A stretch of DNA of 64,000 bases from Mesorhizobium ciceri biovar biserrulae WSM1271 (GCF_000185905.1 NC_014923.1:5231501-5295500), one strand, 5' to 3'. Shown: positions 43,629 through 53,185, counted from the first letter of the stretch. Program-made: numbers and translations. Notes: generated by a model not told the origin, from the sequence alone.

Positions 43629-43875
43629 ATGACGGCTAGCGGCCAAGACCGACGGCCAGACACGAGAAGCCAACCGCCGCGACTTCGGTCGGGAAGGTTG
43701 GACAAAGACGGTGGAAGTCGTGCAGCCAACAATCCCGAGCGTCCACGCCACGACTGGATGGACCGGACAAAACCGCATGCTAAAGTTCCGGTAGACAGGC
43801 CTCCGATGCCGGGAAAATGGAGCAATCCACGAAAATTTCGTCAACCATAAGAAATAGGGGAAAGGGTAAAAACCC

Positions 43876-45540
43876 ATGAGCAAGAACCACAGCATTCTCG
43901 ACCTGATCCGGCGCAATCGCACGCCGCTTGAAAATCACCTGATCGACGGCCTCGTCGACGGCAGGGTCAGCCGCCGCGACTTCGTCCGTCACGGCAGCCT
44001 GCTCGGCCTGTCGCTGCCGCTGCTGGGCCGCATAGGCATGGCCGCCGGCCTTGGCGGCATGCCGTCGCTGGCGCGCGCCCAGGGCGCGCCGGGCGCCACC
44101 ATCCGCGTCGCCAGCAGTGTGCCGGCGGCGACGATCGACCCGGTCAGCATTGCGGACGCCGGCGGCCTGCTGATCATGCAGCAGGTTGCCGAATTCCTTT
44201 GCGTCGACGGCCCCGATCTGGTGCTGCAGCCGGCCTTGGCCGAAAGCTGGAAACCGAACGACAACGGCACGGTGTGGACCTTCAAGCTGCGCAAGGGCGT
44301 AAAATTCCACAGCGGCGGCGAGATGAAGGCCGACGACGTCGTGGCCAGCATCGACCGCCTTGCCGACCCGGCCAACTCGTCCAATGCGCTGTCGGTGTTC
44401 ACCGGCATCCTGCAGAAAGGCGCTTCAAAGAAGGTCGACGACTACACGGTGGAATTCCACCTCGATGCGCCGAACGGCAACTTCCCCTACATGCTGTCGT
44501 CCGACAACTACAACGCCGTCATCATCCCGGCGAGCTACAAGGGCGACTACGAAAAGAGCTTCGACGGCACCGGGCCGTTCAGAATTGAGAAATACACGGC
44601 AAAGGTCGGCGCGTCCTTCGTCCGCAACGAGGACTATTGGGGTCCCAAGGCCTTGCCCGAGCGCACCGAATTCACCTTCTTCACCGACATGCAGCCGCAG
44701 ATCCTGGCGCTGCAGGGCGGACAGGTCGACATCATCAACCAGATGCCGGTGTTGGCCGGCGTCGCTCTGCTCAACGATCCGAACATCGACATCATCAGCC
44801 TGAAGTCGTCGGCCCATCAGCAGCTGCACATGCGCTGCGACGAGGGTCCGTTGAAGGATGCGCGCGTGCGCCGAGCCATTGCGCTCTGCCTCGATCGCGA
44901 CAAGCTGGCCGCCGGCCTGATGAAGGGACGCTCCGCCCTGGGCAATGACAGCCCGTTCGCCGCCGTCTATCCTTCGACCGATACGAGCGTGCCGCAACGC
45001 AAGCAGGATATCGCCCAGGCCAAGCAGCTCATGGAAGCAGCCGGCCTTGGCCAGGGCTTCAAGATAACCCTGACCACCGAACGCTACCTGGAAATCCCCG
45101 AATACGCCCAGCTCATCCAGAACTGGGTCAAGGAGATCGGCGTCGAGCTCGACCTCAACATCCTCGACCAGAGCGGCTATTACGGAGACGCGGTGTTCGG
45201 CAAGTCGAACTGGCTGGATTCGGTGATGGGCATCACCGACTACGGCCACCGCGGCGTGCCGAACGTCTATCTTGCGGCACCGCTGAAGAGCGAAGGCACC
45301 TGGAATGCGGCGCATTTCAAGAACAAGGACTATGACGCGCTGGCGACCAGCTACATCGCAGCACTCGACCTCGAGGCGCAGAAGGCCGACGCCGGCAAGA
45401 TCCAGAAGCTGTTGCTCGAGGAAACGCCTGTTATTTTCGGCTATTTCTACGACTATCTGACGGCGACGGCGAAGGGCGTGGCCGGCGTACAGCCGACCGC
45501 CATGTCGCAGCTGTTCCTCGACAAGGCATCGAAAGCCTGA
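43876..45540 (+). CDS. Peptide/opine-type ABC substrate-binding protein 1, Tat-exported
   Basis: A 554-residue SBP_bac_5 (extracellular family 5) protein. The N-terminus has a Tat signal with twin arginine SRRDFVRHGSLLGLSLPLLG (residues about 35-54) rather than a Sec signal. The mature part has the family blocks LAESWKPNDNGTVWTFKLRKG and FHSGGEMKADDVV. It is the binding protein for the dipeptide-type importer that follows. A close paralogue lies at 50563-52218, so one membrane complex may serve two ligands. GGGGAAAGGG lies upstream of ATG 43876. Confidence 0.9.
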   Translation: MSKNHSILDLIRRNRTPLENHLIDGLVDGRVSRRDFVRHGSLLGLSLPLLGRIGMAAGLGGMPSLARAQGAPGATIRVASSVPAATIDPVSIADAGGLLIMQQVAEFLCVDGPDLVLQPALAESWKPNDNGTVWTFKLRKGVKFHSGGEMKADDVVASIDRLADPANSSNALSVFTGILQKGASKKVDDYTVEFHLDAPNGNFPYMLSSDNYNAVIIPASYKGDYEKSFDGTGPFRIEKYTAKVGASFVRNEDYWGPKALPERTEFTFFTDMQPQILALQGGQVDIINQMPVLAGVALLNDPNIDIISLKSSAHQQLHMRCDEGPLKDARVRRAIALCLDRDKLAAGLMKGRSALGNDSPFAAVYPSTDTSVPQRKQDIAQAKQLMEAAGLGQGFKITLTTERYLEIPEYAQLIQNWVKEIGVELDLNILDQSGYYGDAVFGKSNWLDSVMGITDYGHRGVPNVYLAAPLKSEGTWNAAHFKNKDYDALATSYIAALDLEAQKADAGKIQKLLLEETPVIFGYFYDYLTATAKGVAGVQPTAMSQLFLDKASKA

Positions 45541-45555
45541 ACTAACTCTTTGTTG

Positions 45556-45604
45556 GAGCATGACCTTTTCCGAAAACCGGTCCCCACTTTTCGGGATCAT
45601 GCTC
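45556..45604. repeat. Palindromic intergenic repeat (rhizobial GAGCATGA type)
   Basis: GAGCATGACCTTTTCCGAAA starts the left arm and TCGGGATCATGCTC ends the right arm; the ends GAGCATGA and TCATGCTC are inverted. Similar units recur in many Rhizobiales intergenic regions. It lies in the gap between the binding-protein gene and the permease gene. Confidence 0.7.
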
Positions 45605-45627
45605 AAAGGGAAAGCCAATCCTCTAAC

Positions 45628-45653
45628 AGCCAGCTCCCGCATGGGGGCTGGCT
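45628..45653 (+). promoter_or_regulatory. Intercistronic hairpin upstream of the permease
   Basis: AGCCAGC (45628-45634) and GCTGGCT (45647-45653) form a 7-bp stem with a 12-base loop, 5 bases before the AAGGAG ribosome site at 45658. It may dampen read-through or stabilise the binding-protein mRNA. Confidence 0.55.
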
Positions 45654-45671
45654 CCACAAGGAGTCTTAGCC

Positions 45672-46625
45672 ATTCTCTCCTTCCTTGCCCGGCGTGTCTC
45701 GCTGTCGCTGGTGACGCTGTTCCTGCTCAGCATCATGGTGTTCCTGGGCGGCCAGGTGCTGCCCGGCAATGTCGGGCGCGCCATATTGGGTCCGTTCGCC
45801 GACCAGCGCGCGGTCGACGCGCTCAATCACACGCTCGGCGTCGATCGCCCGCTGCTGGCACAGTACTGGGGCTGGATCTCCAATTTCGTCCAGGGCGACA
45901 TGGGCACGTCCTACATCTTCCGCTCGCCGGTCGCGCCTTTCGTCATCGATGCGCTCGGCAATTCGATGAAGCTGGCGGCGGTCGCCTTCGTGCTGGTGGT
46001 ACCGATCGGCATCCTCGGCGGCGTCGTCGCCGCGCTCAACCTCAACCGCCCGCTCGACCGCATCATCAGCCTCGGCGGTCTGTCGGTGACGGTGCTGCCG
46101 GAATTCGTCACCGGCATCATCCTGATCCTGATCTTTGGTGTCTGGCTGCGCTGGCTGCCGATATCGGCCGCATGGCCGCGCGACGCCGGCTTCTTCACGC
46201 AGCTCTACTACCTGATCCTGCCGTCGCTGCCGCTGTTCCTGGTGCTGTTCGGCTACATCGCCCGCATGGCGCGCTCCGGCATGATCGAAGCGCTCGATTC
46301 CGACTACACGCGAACGGCCGTGCTGAAGGGCCTGCCCTGGCGCACGGTGATCTGGCGCCATGTGCTGCGCAATGCGCTGCTGCCGACCATCACCGTTATC
46401 GCCACGCAGACCGGCTACCTCATCGGCGGCCTTGTCGTCATCGAAACGCTGTTTCGCTACCAGGGCATCGGCTCGCTGATCTTCACTGCCGCGCGCGGCA
46501 AGGATTTCCCGATGCTGGAATCCGGCATCCTCACCATCGGCATCGTCTATGCCGTGGCCACTCTTGTCGCCGACTTCCTCTACTCCGTGCTCAATCCGCG
46601 CATCCGGCTGGGGTCAGACCAATGA
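45672..46625 (+). CDS. Dipeptide/opine-type ABC permease 1 (DppB-like), likely AUU start
   Basis: A 317-residue permease (DppB type) with six membrane segments and the EAA-type loop IEALDSDYTRTAVLKGLPWRTVIW. The family N-terminus (MLSFLARRxxLSLVTLF) is present only if translation begins at ATT 45672, which has AAGGAG (45658-45663) 8 bases upstream. The next in-frame candidate (GTG 45711) lacks a ribosome site and would remove most of the first helix. AUU initiation is rare. The stop overlaps the next permease start (ATGA). Confidence 0.85.
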   Translation: MLSFLARRVSLSLVTLFLLSIMVFLGGQVLPGNVGRAILGPFADQRAVDALNHTLGVDRPLLAQYWGWISNFVQGDMGTSYIFRSPVAPFVIDALGNSMKLAAVAFVLVVPIGILGGVVAALNLNRPLDRIISLGGLSVTVLPEFVTGIILILIFGVWLRWLPISAAWPRDAGFFTQLYYLILPSLPLFLVLFGYIARMARSGMIEALDSDYTRTAVLKGLPWRTVIWRHVLRNALLPTITVIATQTGYLIGGLVVIETLFRYQGIGSLIFTAARGKDFPMLESGILTIGIVYAVATLVADFLYSVLNPRIRLGSDQ

Positions 46626-47500
46626 GCACCATCCAGACCACCTCCTCGACACCCGACGACACGCGCCCGCGCGGCCCGCTGGCCGAGGTCTTCTTCTCGC
46701 TGCTGCGCTCGCGAACATTCCTTGTCGGTTTCTCCATCGTGCTGTTCTGGGTTGCCTGCGCGCTGTTCGGCGAGCACTTCGCACCCTACGACCCGCTCGC
46801 CGACGACATCATCAACGCGCTGGCGCCGCCTTCTTCCGAACACTGGTTCGGCACCGACCAGATCGGCCGCGACGTCTTCTCGCGCGTCATCGTCGGCTCG
46901 CGCGACATCCTGACCGTCGCCCCGCTGGCGACCTTGCTGGCGACAGTGGCCGGCACGGCGCTCGGCCTCGTCACCGGCTATTTTCGCGGCCTCGTCGACG
47001 ATGTCGTCAGCCGAATCCTGGAAGCCTTCATGGCGATCCCGGTGGTCATCGTTGCGTTGCTGGCGATCGTTGCGCTCGGCACCTCGAAGACGACGGTCAT
47101 CGTCGTCATCGGCTTGAGCTTCGCGCCGATCATCGCGCGCACCGTGCGCTCCGCGGTGCTGGCCGAGCGTGAACTCGACTATGTCGCTGCCGCGCAGCTA
47201 AGGCATGAAAGTGCCCTGCATACGATGTTCGTCGAGATCCTGCCCAACGTCATTCCGCCGATCCTGGTCGAAACCACTGTGCGGCTCGGCTATGCCATCT
47301 TCGCCGTCGCCACGCTCTCCTTCATGGGTTTCGGCATCCAGCCGCCCTCGCCCGACTGGGGGCTGTCGATCTCCAACAATTACGGCATGATCGGCGGCGG
47401 CTTCTGGTGGACGGTGCTGTTCGATGCGCTCGCCATCGCCTCGCTGGTCATCGGCGTCAATCTGGCGGCCGACGGCGTTCACGGAGCGCTCAATGACTAA
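46622..47500 (+). CDS. Dipeptide/opine-type ABC permease 2 (DppC-like)
   Basis: A 292-residue permease of the DppC type with an N-terminal cytoplasmic segment, five or six membrane segments, the GTDQIGRDVFSRVIVGSRD block after the first helix and the EAA loop YVAAAQLRHESALHTMFVEI. ATG 46622 overlaps the previous stop by 4 bp. Forms the translocation channel with permease 1. Confidence 0.92.
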   Translation: MSTIQTTSSTPDDTRPRGPLAEVFFSLLRSRTFLVGFSIVLFWVACALFGEHFAPYDPLADDIINALAPPSSEHWFGTDQIGRDVFSRVIVGSRDILTVAPLATLLATVAGTALGLVTGYFRGLVDDVVSRILEAFMAIPVVIVALLAIVALGTSKTTVIVVIGLSFAPIIARTVRSAVLAERELDYVAAAQLRHESALHTMFVEILPNVIPPILVETTVRLGYAIFAVATLSFMGFGIQPPSPDWGLSISNNYGMIGGGFWWTVLFDALAIASLVIGVNLAADGVHGALND

Positions 47501-49523
47501 CTCCGCCAAGGCCGAAAACGCACTCGAAGTCACCGATCTTTCGGTTGCCTACCGCGTCGCCGGCCGCAACCGCGCCGTGCTGCGTAACCTCAGCCTCACC
47601 ATCGGCCAGGGCGAAGCCTATGGCCTGGTCGGCGAATCCGGCTGCGGCAAATCCACCGTGGCGCTTACGGTGGTGCGCTATCTGCCGAGAAACGGTTCTA
47701 TCACCGGCGGCACGATCTCGCTCGACGGCCAGAACGTGATGAAACTCGACGCCGAGGCGCTCAGGCGGGCGCGCGCGGAAAGCGTCTCCATGGTCTATCA
47801 GGACCCGGGCAAGGCGCTGAACCCGTCGATCCGCGTCGGCCGTCAGTTGACCGAGATTTTTGAACTCGGCGGTATTTCGGGACAAGCGGCCACCGACCGG
47901 GCGATTGCGATGCTCAATCGCGTGCGCATCTCCGATCCGATGAGCGTGATGCAGCGCTACCCGCACCAGCTTTCCGGCGGCATGCAGCAACGCGTGGCGA
48001 TCGCCATGGCGCTGGCCAACGATCCCTCGATGCTGATCCTCGACGAGCCGACCACCGGCCTCGATGCGACGGTAGAGGCCGAAGTGCTCAACCTGATCGC
48101 ACAGCTGCGGCAAGAACTGTCGGCCTCGATCCTGTTTATCAGCCACAACCTCGCCGTCGTCTCCAACATGTGCGACCGCGTCGGCGTGCTCTATGCCGGC
48201 ATGCTGGTCGAGGAAGGGCCGACGGAGGTCGTCTTCAACGACCCGCGCCATCCCTACACCGTAGCCTTGCTGCGCTGCCTGCCGCGCGGGGGCCAGCGCA
48301 AGGACCAGGGCCGCCTCGATACCATTCCCGGCTTCCTTCCCGGCATCGGGGCCGACATCAAGGGCTGCGCCTTCGCCGATCGCTGCGCGCTCGCCGACGA
48401 CCGCTGCCGCAGCGAATTGCCACCGCTCTACGATCTGGGCGGCCGGCTGTCGCGCTGCTTTCATCACGACAAGGCGCAGGCGCTGCCGCGTGCGACACCG
48501 AGCGATGTGGCGCCTGTACCAAGGGCGGCGGCAGCGCCGGTGCTGCGCGTCACCGGGCTGAACAAGACCTATGCCAGCCATGGCCATGCACTGCGCGCCG
48601 TGAAGGACGTGTCGCTCGACCTGCGGCCTGGCGAAACGCTCGGGCTGGTCGGCGAATCCGGCAGCGGCAAAACGACCTTCGCCAGGCTGCTGCTCGGCCT
48701 TGTGCCGCCGGACGCAGGCGGCACGATCGAGCTGGAAGGCAAGGCGCTGGCGCCCAGGCTGGAGAACCGCAGCGACGACCAGATCAAGGCGATGCAGATC
48801 GTCTTCCAGAACCCGGACTCCGCACTCAACCGATCGCATTCGATCCGGCATCTGATCGGACGCGCGCTGAAGCGGCTGGCGGGCCTCTCCGGCAAGGCGC
48901 TGGAGGCTCGTCTCAACGACCTCGTCCGCTCGGTGCGGCTCACCGACCGCCATCTTGCCGTCAAGCCACGCCAGCTCTCCGGCGGCCTGAAGCAGCGCGT
49001 CGCCATTGCCCGCGCCTTCGCCGGCGACCCGCGCATCGTCGTCTGCGACGAGCCGACCTCGGCGCTCGACGTCTCGGTGCAGGCGGCCATCCTCAATCTG
49101 CTCGCCGACCTGCAGTCGAAGGAAGACGTCAGCTACATCTTCATCTCGCATGATCTGGCCGTGGTGCGTTACCTCTCCGACAAGATCGCCGTGCTCTATC
49201 TCGGCCGCATCATGGAGCTCGGACCGTCGGAAGAGGTCTTTTCCGGGCCGCATCATCCCTACACCGAAGCGCTGCTGTCGGCCGTGCCCAAACTCGACCA
49301 GACCGAGACGGCGCGCATTCGTCTCGACGGCGAAATCCCGAGCGCCACCAATCCGCCGTCGGGCTGCGTGTTCCACACGCGCTGCCCGCGCAAGATCGGT
49401 CCGATCTGCGAACAGCAGGAGCCGCCGCTGAGCGAGGCCCAGCCCGGCCATTCGATCCGCTGCCACATTCCATATGCCGAACTGGCCAGGCTGCAGAGAG
49501 CGGCCGTGACCGAGCCGGCATAG
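47493..49523 (+). CDS. Dipeptide/opine-type ABC ATPase with two fused ABC domains (DppD-DppF)
   Basis: A 676-residue protein with two nucleotide-binding domains. Domain 1 has Walker A GESGCGKST (about 46-54), LSGGMQQRVAIAMAL and LILDEPTTGLDA. Domain 2 has GESGSGKTT (about 387-395), LSGGLKQRVAIARAF and VVCDEPTSALDV. Each ends in a cysteine-containing oligopeptide C-terminal domain (CAFADRCALADDRC; CVFHTRCPRKIG..C). In most bacteria these are separate DppD and DppF proteins. Starts inside the permease 2 end (8-bp overlap). Confidence 0.92.
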   Translation: MTNSAKAENALEVTDLSVAYRVAGRNRAVLRNLSLTIGQGEAYGLVGESGCGKSTVALTVVRYLPRNGSITGGTISLDGQNVMKLDAEALRRARAESVSMVYQDPGKALNPSIRVGRQLTEIFELGGISGQAATDRAIAMLNRVRISDPMSVMQRYPHQLSGGMQQRVAIAMALANDPSMLILDEPTTGLDATVEAEVLNLIAQLRQELSASILFISHNLAVVSNMCDRVGVLYAGMLVEEGPTEVVFNDPRHPYTVALLRCLPRGGQRKDQGRLDTIPGFLPGIGADIKGCAFADRCALADDRCRSELPPLYDLGGRLSRCFHHDKAQALPRATPSDVAPVPRAAAAPVLRVTGLNKTYASHGHALRAVKDVSLDLRPGETLGLVGESGSGKTTFARLLLGLVPPDAGGTIELEGKALAPRLENRSDDQIKAMQIVFQNPDSALNRSHSIRHLIGRALKRLAGLSGKALEARLNDLVRSVRLTDRHLAVKPRQLSGGLKQRVAIARAFAGDPRIVVCDEPTSALDVSVQAAILNLLADLQSKEDVSYIFISHDLAVVRYLSDKIAVLYLGRIMELGPSEEVFSGPHHPYTEALLSAVPKLDQTETARIRLDGEIPSATNPPSGCVFHTRCPRKIGPICEQQEPPLSEAQPGHSIRCHIPYAELARLQRAAVTEPA

Positions 49524-49548
49524 CGCCGCGCTTCCGTGGCTTGGCCAG

Positions 49549-50451
49549 TCAGACCTGGCCGGCCATGCTGAGAGCACGGTCACCTTCCGAAAAGCCCTGC
49601 CCTTCGGCCCAGTCCCTGGCCAGCGTGCGCAGGCCTGTGAGCGCGACATCCAGGACATCCGAAGAAACAGGATTGGAGGGATAGGCGAGGTAGATCGGCC
49701 GCTGGAACACCGGCGCGTCGTCGATGCGCCGCATTTCGCCGCGCTCGATATGGCCGCTGACGGCGCTGAGCGGCAGATAGGCGGCGGCCTGCTGCGACAG
49801 GACATGCTGCAGCCCGATGAAGACCAGCCCCGCCGATATGGCCGGCTTGACCATGCCGGCAAAGGCGCGGTCGTGCTCGATGCGGAACTCAAGCCCCCAG
49901 TCCATCAGGATGTAGTTTTCGGTCCACGGCCTGTTCTGCGCGGCGTGCTGCACCAGCACGACCTGATCGACGGCCAGCGTTTCGTAGACGATGCCGGGAT
50001 GCGGCCGCGGCAGATAGAGGATGCAGATATCGAGCAGGCCTTCCGCCAGTTGGTCGATCGCCGAGTCCGGAAAGCTGCCCTCCAGCCGCAGCGCCACGTT
50101 CGGCCGCCTGGTGCGCATCCACTCGACCCATGGCGAGGTGATGCGGTCCCACAGATAGGCAGGCGCGGTCAGCCGCAGCAAGGTCTCGTAGCCATCGGGA
50201 ACGGCGATGTCCTGCCGCGATTGCTCCCAGGTGCGGGTGATGGAAGAGGCATGTGGCAGGAACTGCCGGCCGGCCGGCGTCAGCGTGACGCCATCGCGGT
50301 CGCGCACGAAAAGCCGGCGGCCCAACTGCTCCTCCAGCCCCCTGATCCGTGCGCTGACGGTGGACTGCGCGAGGTTGAGCCGGCTGGCTGCGACGGTGAA
50401 GCTGCCATGGGTGGCGACTTCGAGAAAGCTGCGCAGATTTTCAGTGTCCAT
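49549..50451 (-). CDS. LysR-family transcriptional regulator
   Basis: A 300-residue LysR protein: HTH about 3-62 (ENLRSFLEVATHGSFTVAAS, STVSARIRGLEEQLG) and inducer domain. ATG 50451 is preferred because GAGGTG lies 4-5 bases upstream; GTG at 50457 is also in frame. It is read opposite to the importer and divergently from the second binding-protein gene, with a symmetric box at 50463-50479 between them. It likely controls that binding protein and the downstream genes. Confidence 0.9.
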   Translation of the reverse strand: MDTENLRSFLEVATHGSFTVAASRLNLAQSTVSARIRGLEEQLGRRLFVRDRDGVTLTPAGRQFLPHASSITRTWEQSRQDIAVPDGYETLLRLTAPAYLWDRITSPWVEWMRTRRPNVALRLEGSFPDSAIDQLAEGLLDICILYLPRPHPGIVYETLAVDQVVLVQHAAQNRPWTENYILMDWGLEFRIEHDRAFAGMVKPAISAGLVFIGLQHVLSQQAAAYLPLSAVSGHIERGEMRRIDDAPVFQRPIYLAYPSNPVSSDVLDVALTGLRTLARDWAEGQGFSEGDRALSMAGQV

Positions 50452-50462
50452 GCCCACCTCTG

Positions 50463-50479
50463 CATCGAAAATTTCGATG
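50463..50479. promoter_or_regulatory. LysR-type palindrome in the LysR/SBP2 divergent promoter
   Basis: CATCGAAAATTTCGATG has perfect 8-base arms around a central A and contains T-N11-A, the LysR box. It lies directly upstream of the LysR start (50451) and about 84 bp from the binding-protein start (50563). Confidence 0.65.
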
Positions 50480-50562
50480 ACCCTATCAAAAAATATCGCT
50501 TTCCGGCGACAGTCAACAATGAACTAGATGGCCGAACCCCAAGACAAGCGAGGAATCCAGCC

Positions 50563-52218
50563 ATGCCCAAGCATTTCCGGATGATCGACAACGCTCGCAG
50601 AACGCTCACTGCAATCGAAAATTCCGCTGTCGACGAATTGCTGGCCGGCAGGATGGACCGCCGCGACTTCCTGCGCCATGGCAGCGTGCTTGGTCTCTCA
50701 CTGCCGTTCCTGGGCAGCCTTGTCGCGGCCGCCGGCCTCGGCACGCAGCAAGCACGCGCGGAGGGCAAGCCGGGCGGCACGGTGCGCGCCGGCGTGGCGA
50801 CGCCGGGCGGCGCCATCGATCCCGTCACCTATTATGACAGCGGCAGCTACCAGCTGGTTTTCCAGACCGCCGAATTTCTCTGCATCACGCAGCCGGACCT
50901 CACCTTGAAGCCGGTGCTGGCGGAGAGCTGGGCGCCGAACGAGGACGGCAGCGTCTGGACGTTCAAGCTGCGCAAGGGCGTGAAATTCCACAATGGCGAG
51001 GATTTCAAGGCCGACGACGTCGTCGCGACCTTCGACCGGCTGGCCGACCCCAACGGCGCTTCCAATGCACTTTCCGTGTTCAAGGGGCTGCTGTCGAAAG
51101 GCGGCACCCGGAAGGTCGACGACCACACCGTCGCCTTCCATCTCGATGCGCCAAATGGCAGCTTTCCCTATTCGGTGTCGATCGACAATTACAACGCCGT
51201 CATCCTGCCGGCGAGCTACAAGGGCGACTACGAAAAGACGTTCGAAGGAACCGGGCCATTCCGGCTGGAGACCTACACGCCAAAGGTCGGCGCGACCTTC
51301 ATCCGCAATACCGACTATTGGGGCGAGAAGGCGCTGCCTGACCGGCTCGAATTCAAATTCTACGGCGACGTGCAGCCGCGCATCCTGGCGCTGCAGGCCG
51401 GCGAGGTCGACATTCTCGACGCCATTCCGCTCGATGTAAGCCAGGTGGTGCTGAACAGTCCTGATATCACGGTGCTGCGTGTCGCTTCGACCGCGCACCG
51501 GCAGCTTCACATGCGCTGCGACACCGGCCCCTTCACCGACAAGCGCGTGCGCCAGGCGCTGGCGCTGTGCATCGACCGCTCCAAGCTGGTCGACGGGCTG
51601 TGCCGCGGCATGGCGGCGACCGGCAATGACAGCCCCTTCGCACCCGCTTTCCCCGCAACCGACAAGACGGTGCCGCAGCGCGTCCAGGATATCGCCAAGG
51701 CCAAGCAGTTGCTGGAGGCGGCGGGCCTTGCCAGTGGTTTCGACATCACGCTAACGACGCTGCGCTATTCCGACATTCCCGGCTACGCGCAATTGTTCCA
51801 GAATTTCGCCAAGGAAATCGGTGCCCGCATCTCGCTCAACATCGAAGACCAGGACAAATATTACGGCAAGGCGGTGTTCGGCCAGTCGGACTGGCTGGAC
51901 AGCCCACTTGGCATCACCGACTACGCCCATCGCAGCGTGCCGAACGTCTTCCTGAAGAGCCCGCTGGTCAGCGACGGTCCGTGGAATGCGGCGCATTTCA
52001 AGAGCCCGGCCTATGACGGCATGGTCACCAGCTATCTCAAGGCGCTCGATGTCGGCGCGCAACGCGCTGCCGCCTCCGACATCCAGAAACTGCTGCTCGA
52101 CGAGACGCCTGTCATCTTCAGCTATTTCCCCGATCTGCTGGTGCCGGTGCGCAAGAATGTCAGCGGCTTGCCGCCGATCGCCGCCGGCCTGCTGCTCGAT
52201 CGCGTGTCCCTGAGCTGA
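50563..52218 (+). CDS. Peptide/opine-type ABC substrate-binding protein 2, Tat-exported
   Basis: A 551-residue paralogue of the protein at 43876: the same Tat signal context (DRRDFLRHGSVLGLSLPFLG), LAESWAPNEDGSVWTFKLRKG and NYNAVILPASYKGDYEKTF. It probably uses the same permeases and ATPase as the first, with a different or overlapping ligand range. GAGGAA precedes ATG 50563. It starts the second half of the cluster with DUF427 and SDR genes. Confidence 0.9.
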   Translation: MPKHFRMIDNARRTLTAIENSAVDELLAGRMDRRDFLRHGSVLGLSLPFLGSLVAAAGLGTQQARAEGKPGGTVRAGVATPGGAIDPVTYYDSGSYQLVFQTAEFLCITQPDLTLKPVLAESWAPNEDGSVWTFKLRKGVKFHNGEDFKADDVVATFDRLADPNGASNALSVFKGLLSKGGTRKVDDHTVAFHLDAPNGSFPYSVSIDNYNAVILPASYKGDYEKTFEGTGPFRLETYTPKVGATFIRNTDYWGEKALPDRLEFKFYGDVQPRILALQAGEVDILDAIPLDVSQVVLNSPDITVLRVASTAHRQLHMRCDTGPFTDKRVRQALALCIDRSKLVDGLCRGMAATGNDSPFAPAFPATDKTVPQRVQDIAKAKQLLEAAGLASGFDITLTTLRYSDIPGYAQLFQNFAKEIGARISLNIEDQDKYYGKAVFGQSDWLDSPLGITDYAHRSVPNVFLKSPLVSDGPWNAAHFKSPAYDGMVTSYLKALDVGAQRAAASDIQKLLLDETPVIFSYFPDLLVPVRKNVSGLPPIAAGLLLDRVSLS

Positions 52219-52265
52219 TCGTGCCTCAACGCCCGATGACAAAAGAAACAAAACGGGAGACTACC

Positions 52266-53105
52266 ATTCGCAAGCCTCATCTGCGCGGCCGCGGGCCGCA
52301 TTTTCCGCTGCTCGACAGCATCGTGCAGTACGACTTCGAGCCGGGCTACATAGCCTTCACCATGCCGACGCAGAAGCGCCTGCGCGTGCAGGTGGGGTCA
52401 ATGACCGTGGCCGATACGACCAACGCCTTGGTGTTCTACGAATCCGATCATCTGCCGGTCTACTATTTTCCGATCGGCGACGTTCGCGAGGAGTTCCTGC
52501 TGCCGAGCAAGACCACGACAGAGGACCCATTCAAGGGCACAGCCACCCACTATTCGCTCAACACCGGCATCACGCTGGTCGAGGACGCGGCCTGGCGCTA
52601 TCTCGATCCGGTCAAGGGCTGTCCGCCGATATCGGACTATATGACGTTCACCTGGAGCAAGATGGGGCACTGGTTCGAGGAGGACGAGGAGATCTTTGTC
52701 CACGCCCGCGATCCGTTCCGCCGCGTCGACTGCCTGCCGTCGTCGCGGCGCGTGCAGGTCATCCTCGATGGTGAGCAGGTCGCCGATTCACGCCGCGGCG
52801 TGTTCCTGTTCGAGACCGGCCATCCGGTGCGCCACTATCTGCCGATCGCCGACACGCGGCTCGATATGTTCGCGCCCAGCCGCTACATCTCGCGCTGTCC
52901 TTACAAGGGCATCTCCAACTACTATCACGTGACGACCAAGGCCAAGCGCCACGAGAACCTGGTCTGGTATTATCCTGAGCCGGTGCACGAGGCGGAGCGC
53001 ATCAAGGGGCTGGTCTGTTTCCACCACGAGCTGGTCGACAAGATCCTGGTCGATGGCGTCGAAATCCCGAAGGAAGCCACGGCCGCGTCGAGCGGTTATT
53101 TCTAG
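52266..53105 (+). CDS. Protein with two DUF427 domains, likely AUU start
   Basis: About 279 residues with two copies of DUF427, each a small all-beta unit (RVQVGSMTVADTTNALVFYES..YYFPIGDVR; RVQVILDGEQVADSRRGVFLFET..HYLPIADTR). Function is not established. Start: the best ribosome site is GGGAG at 52255-52259, which is 6 bases before an in-frame ATT at 52266 (giving RKPHLRGRGPHFPLL). In-frame ATG 52236 and GTG 52221 lack such a site. The gene is 47 bp downstream of SBP2 and precedes the SDR gene. Confidence 0.83.
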   Translation: MRKPHLRGRGPHFPLLDSIVQYDFEPGYIAFTMPTQKRLRVQVGSMTVADTTNALVFYESDHLPVYYFPIGDVREEFLLPSKTTTEDPFKGTATHYSLNTGITLVEDAAWRYLDPVKGCPPISDYMTFTWSKMGHWFEEDEEIFVHARDPFRRVDCLPSSRRVQVILDGEQVADSRRGVFLFETGHPVRHYLPIADTRLDMFAPSRYISRCPYKGISNYYHVTTKAKRHENLVWYYPEPVHEAERIKGLVCFHHELVDKILVDGVEIPKEATAASSGYF

Positions 53106-53185
53106 GCATCGACGCCGCTTGCGCGCGGGCGCTTGATCGAAGCACGGGTCAGCGCATACCCTCCCTGGGACAGGGAGGACACTCG

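Noticed and set aside
43629..43875. Open frame of about 73 codons before the first SBP gene
   Set aside because: Composition is low-complexity and Pro/Arg-rich; no ribosome site.
47490..49892. 800-codon open frame opposite the fused ATPase
   Set aside because: Same GC artefact; the plus strand carries clear double ABC motifs.
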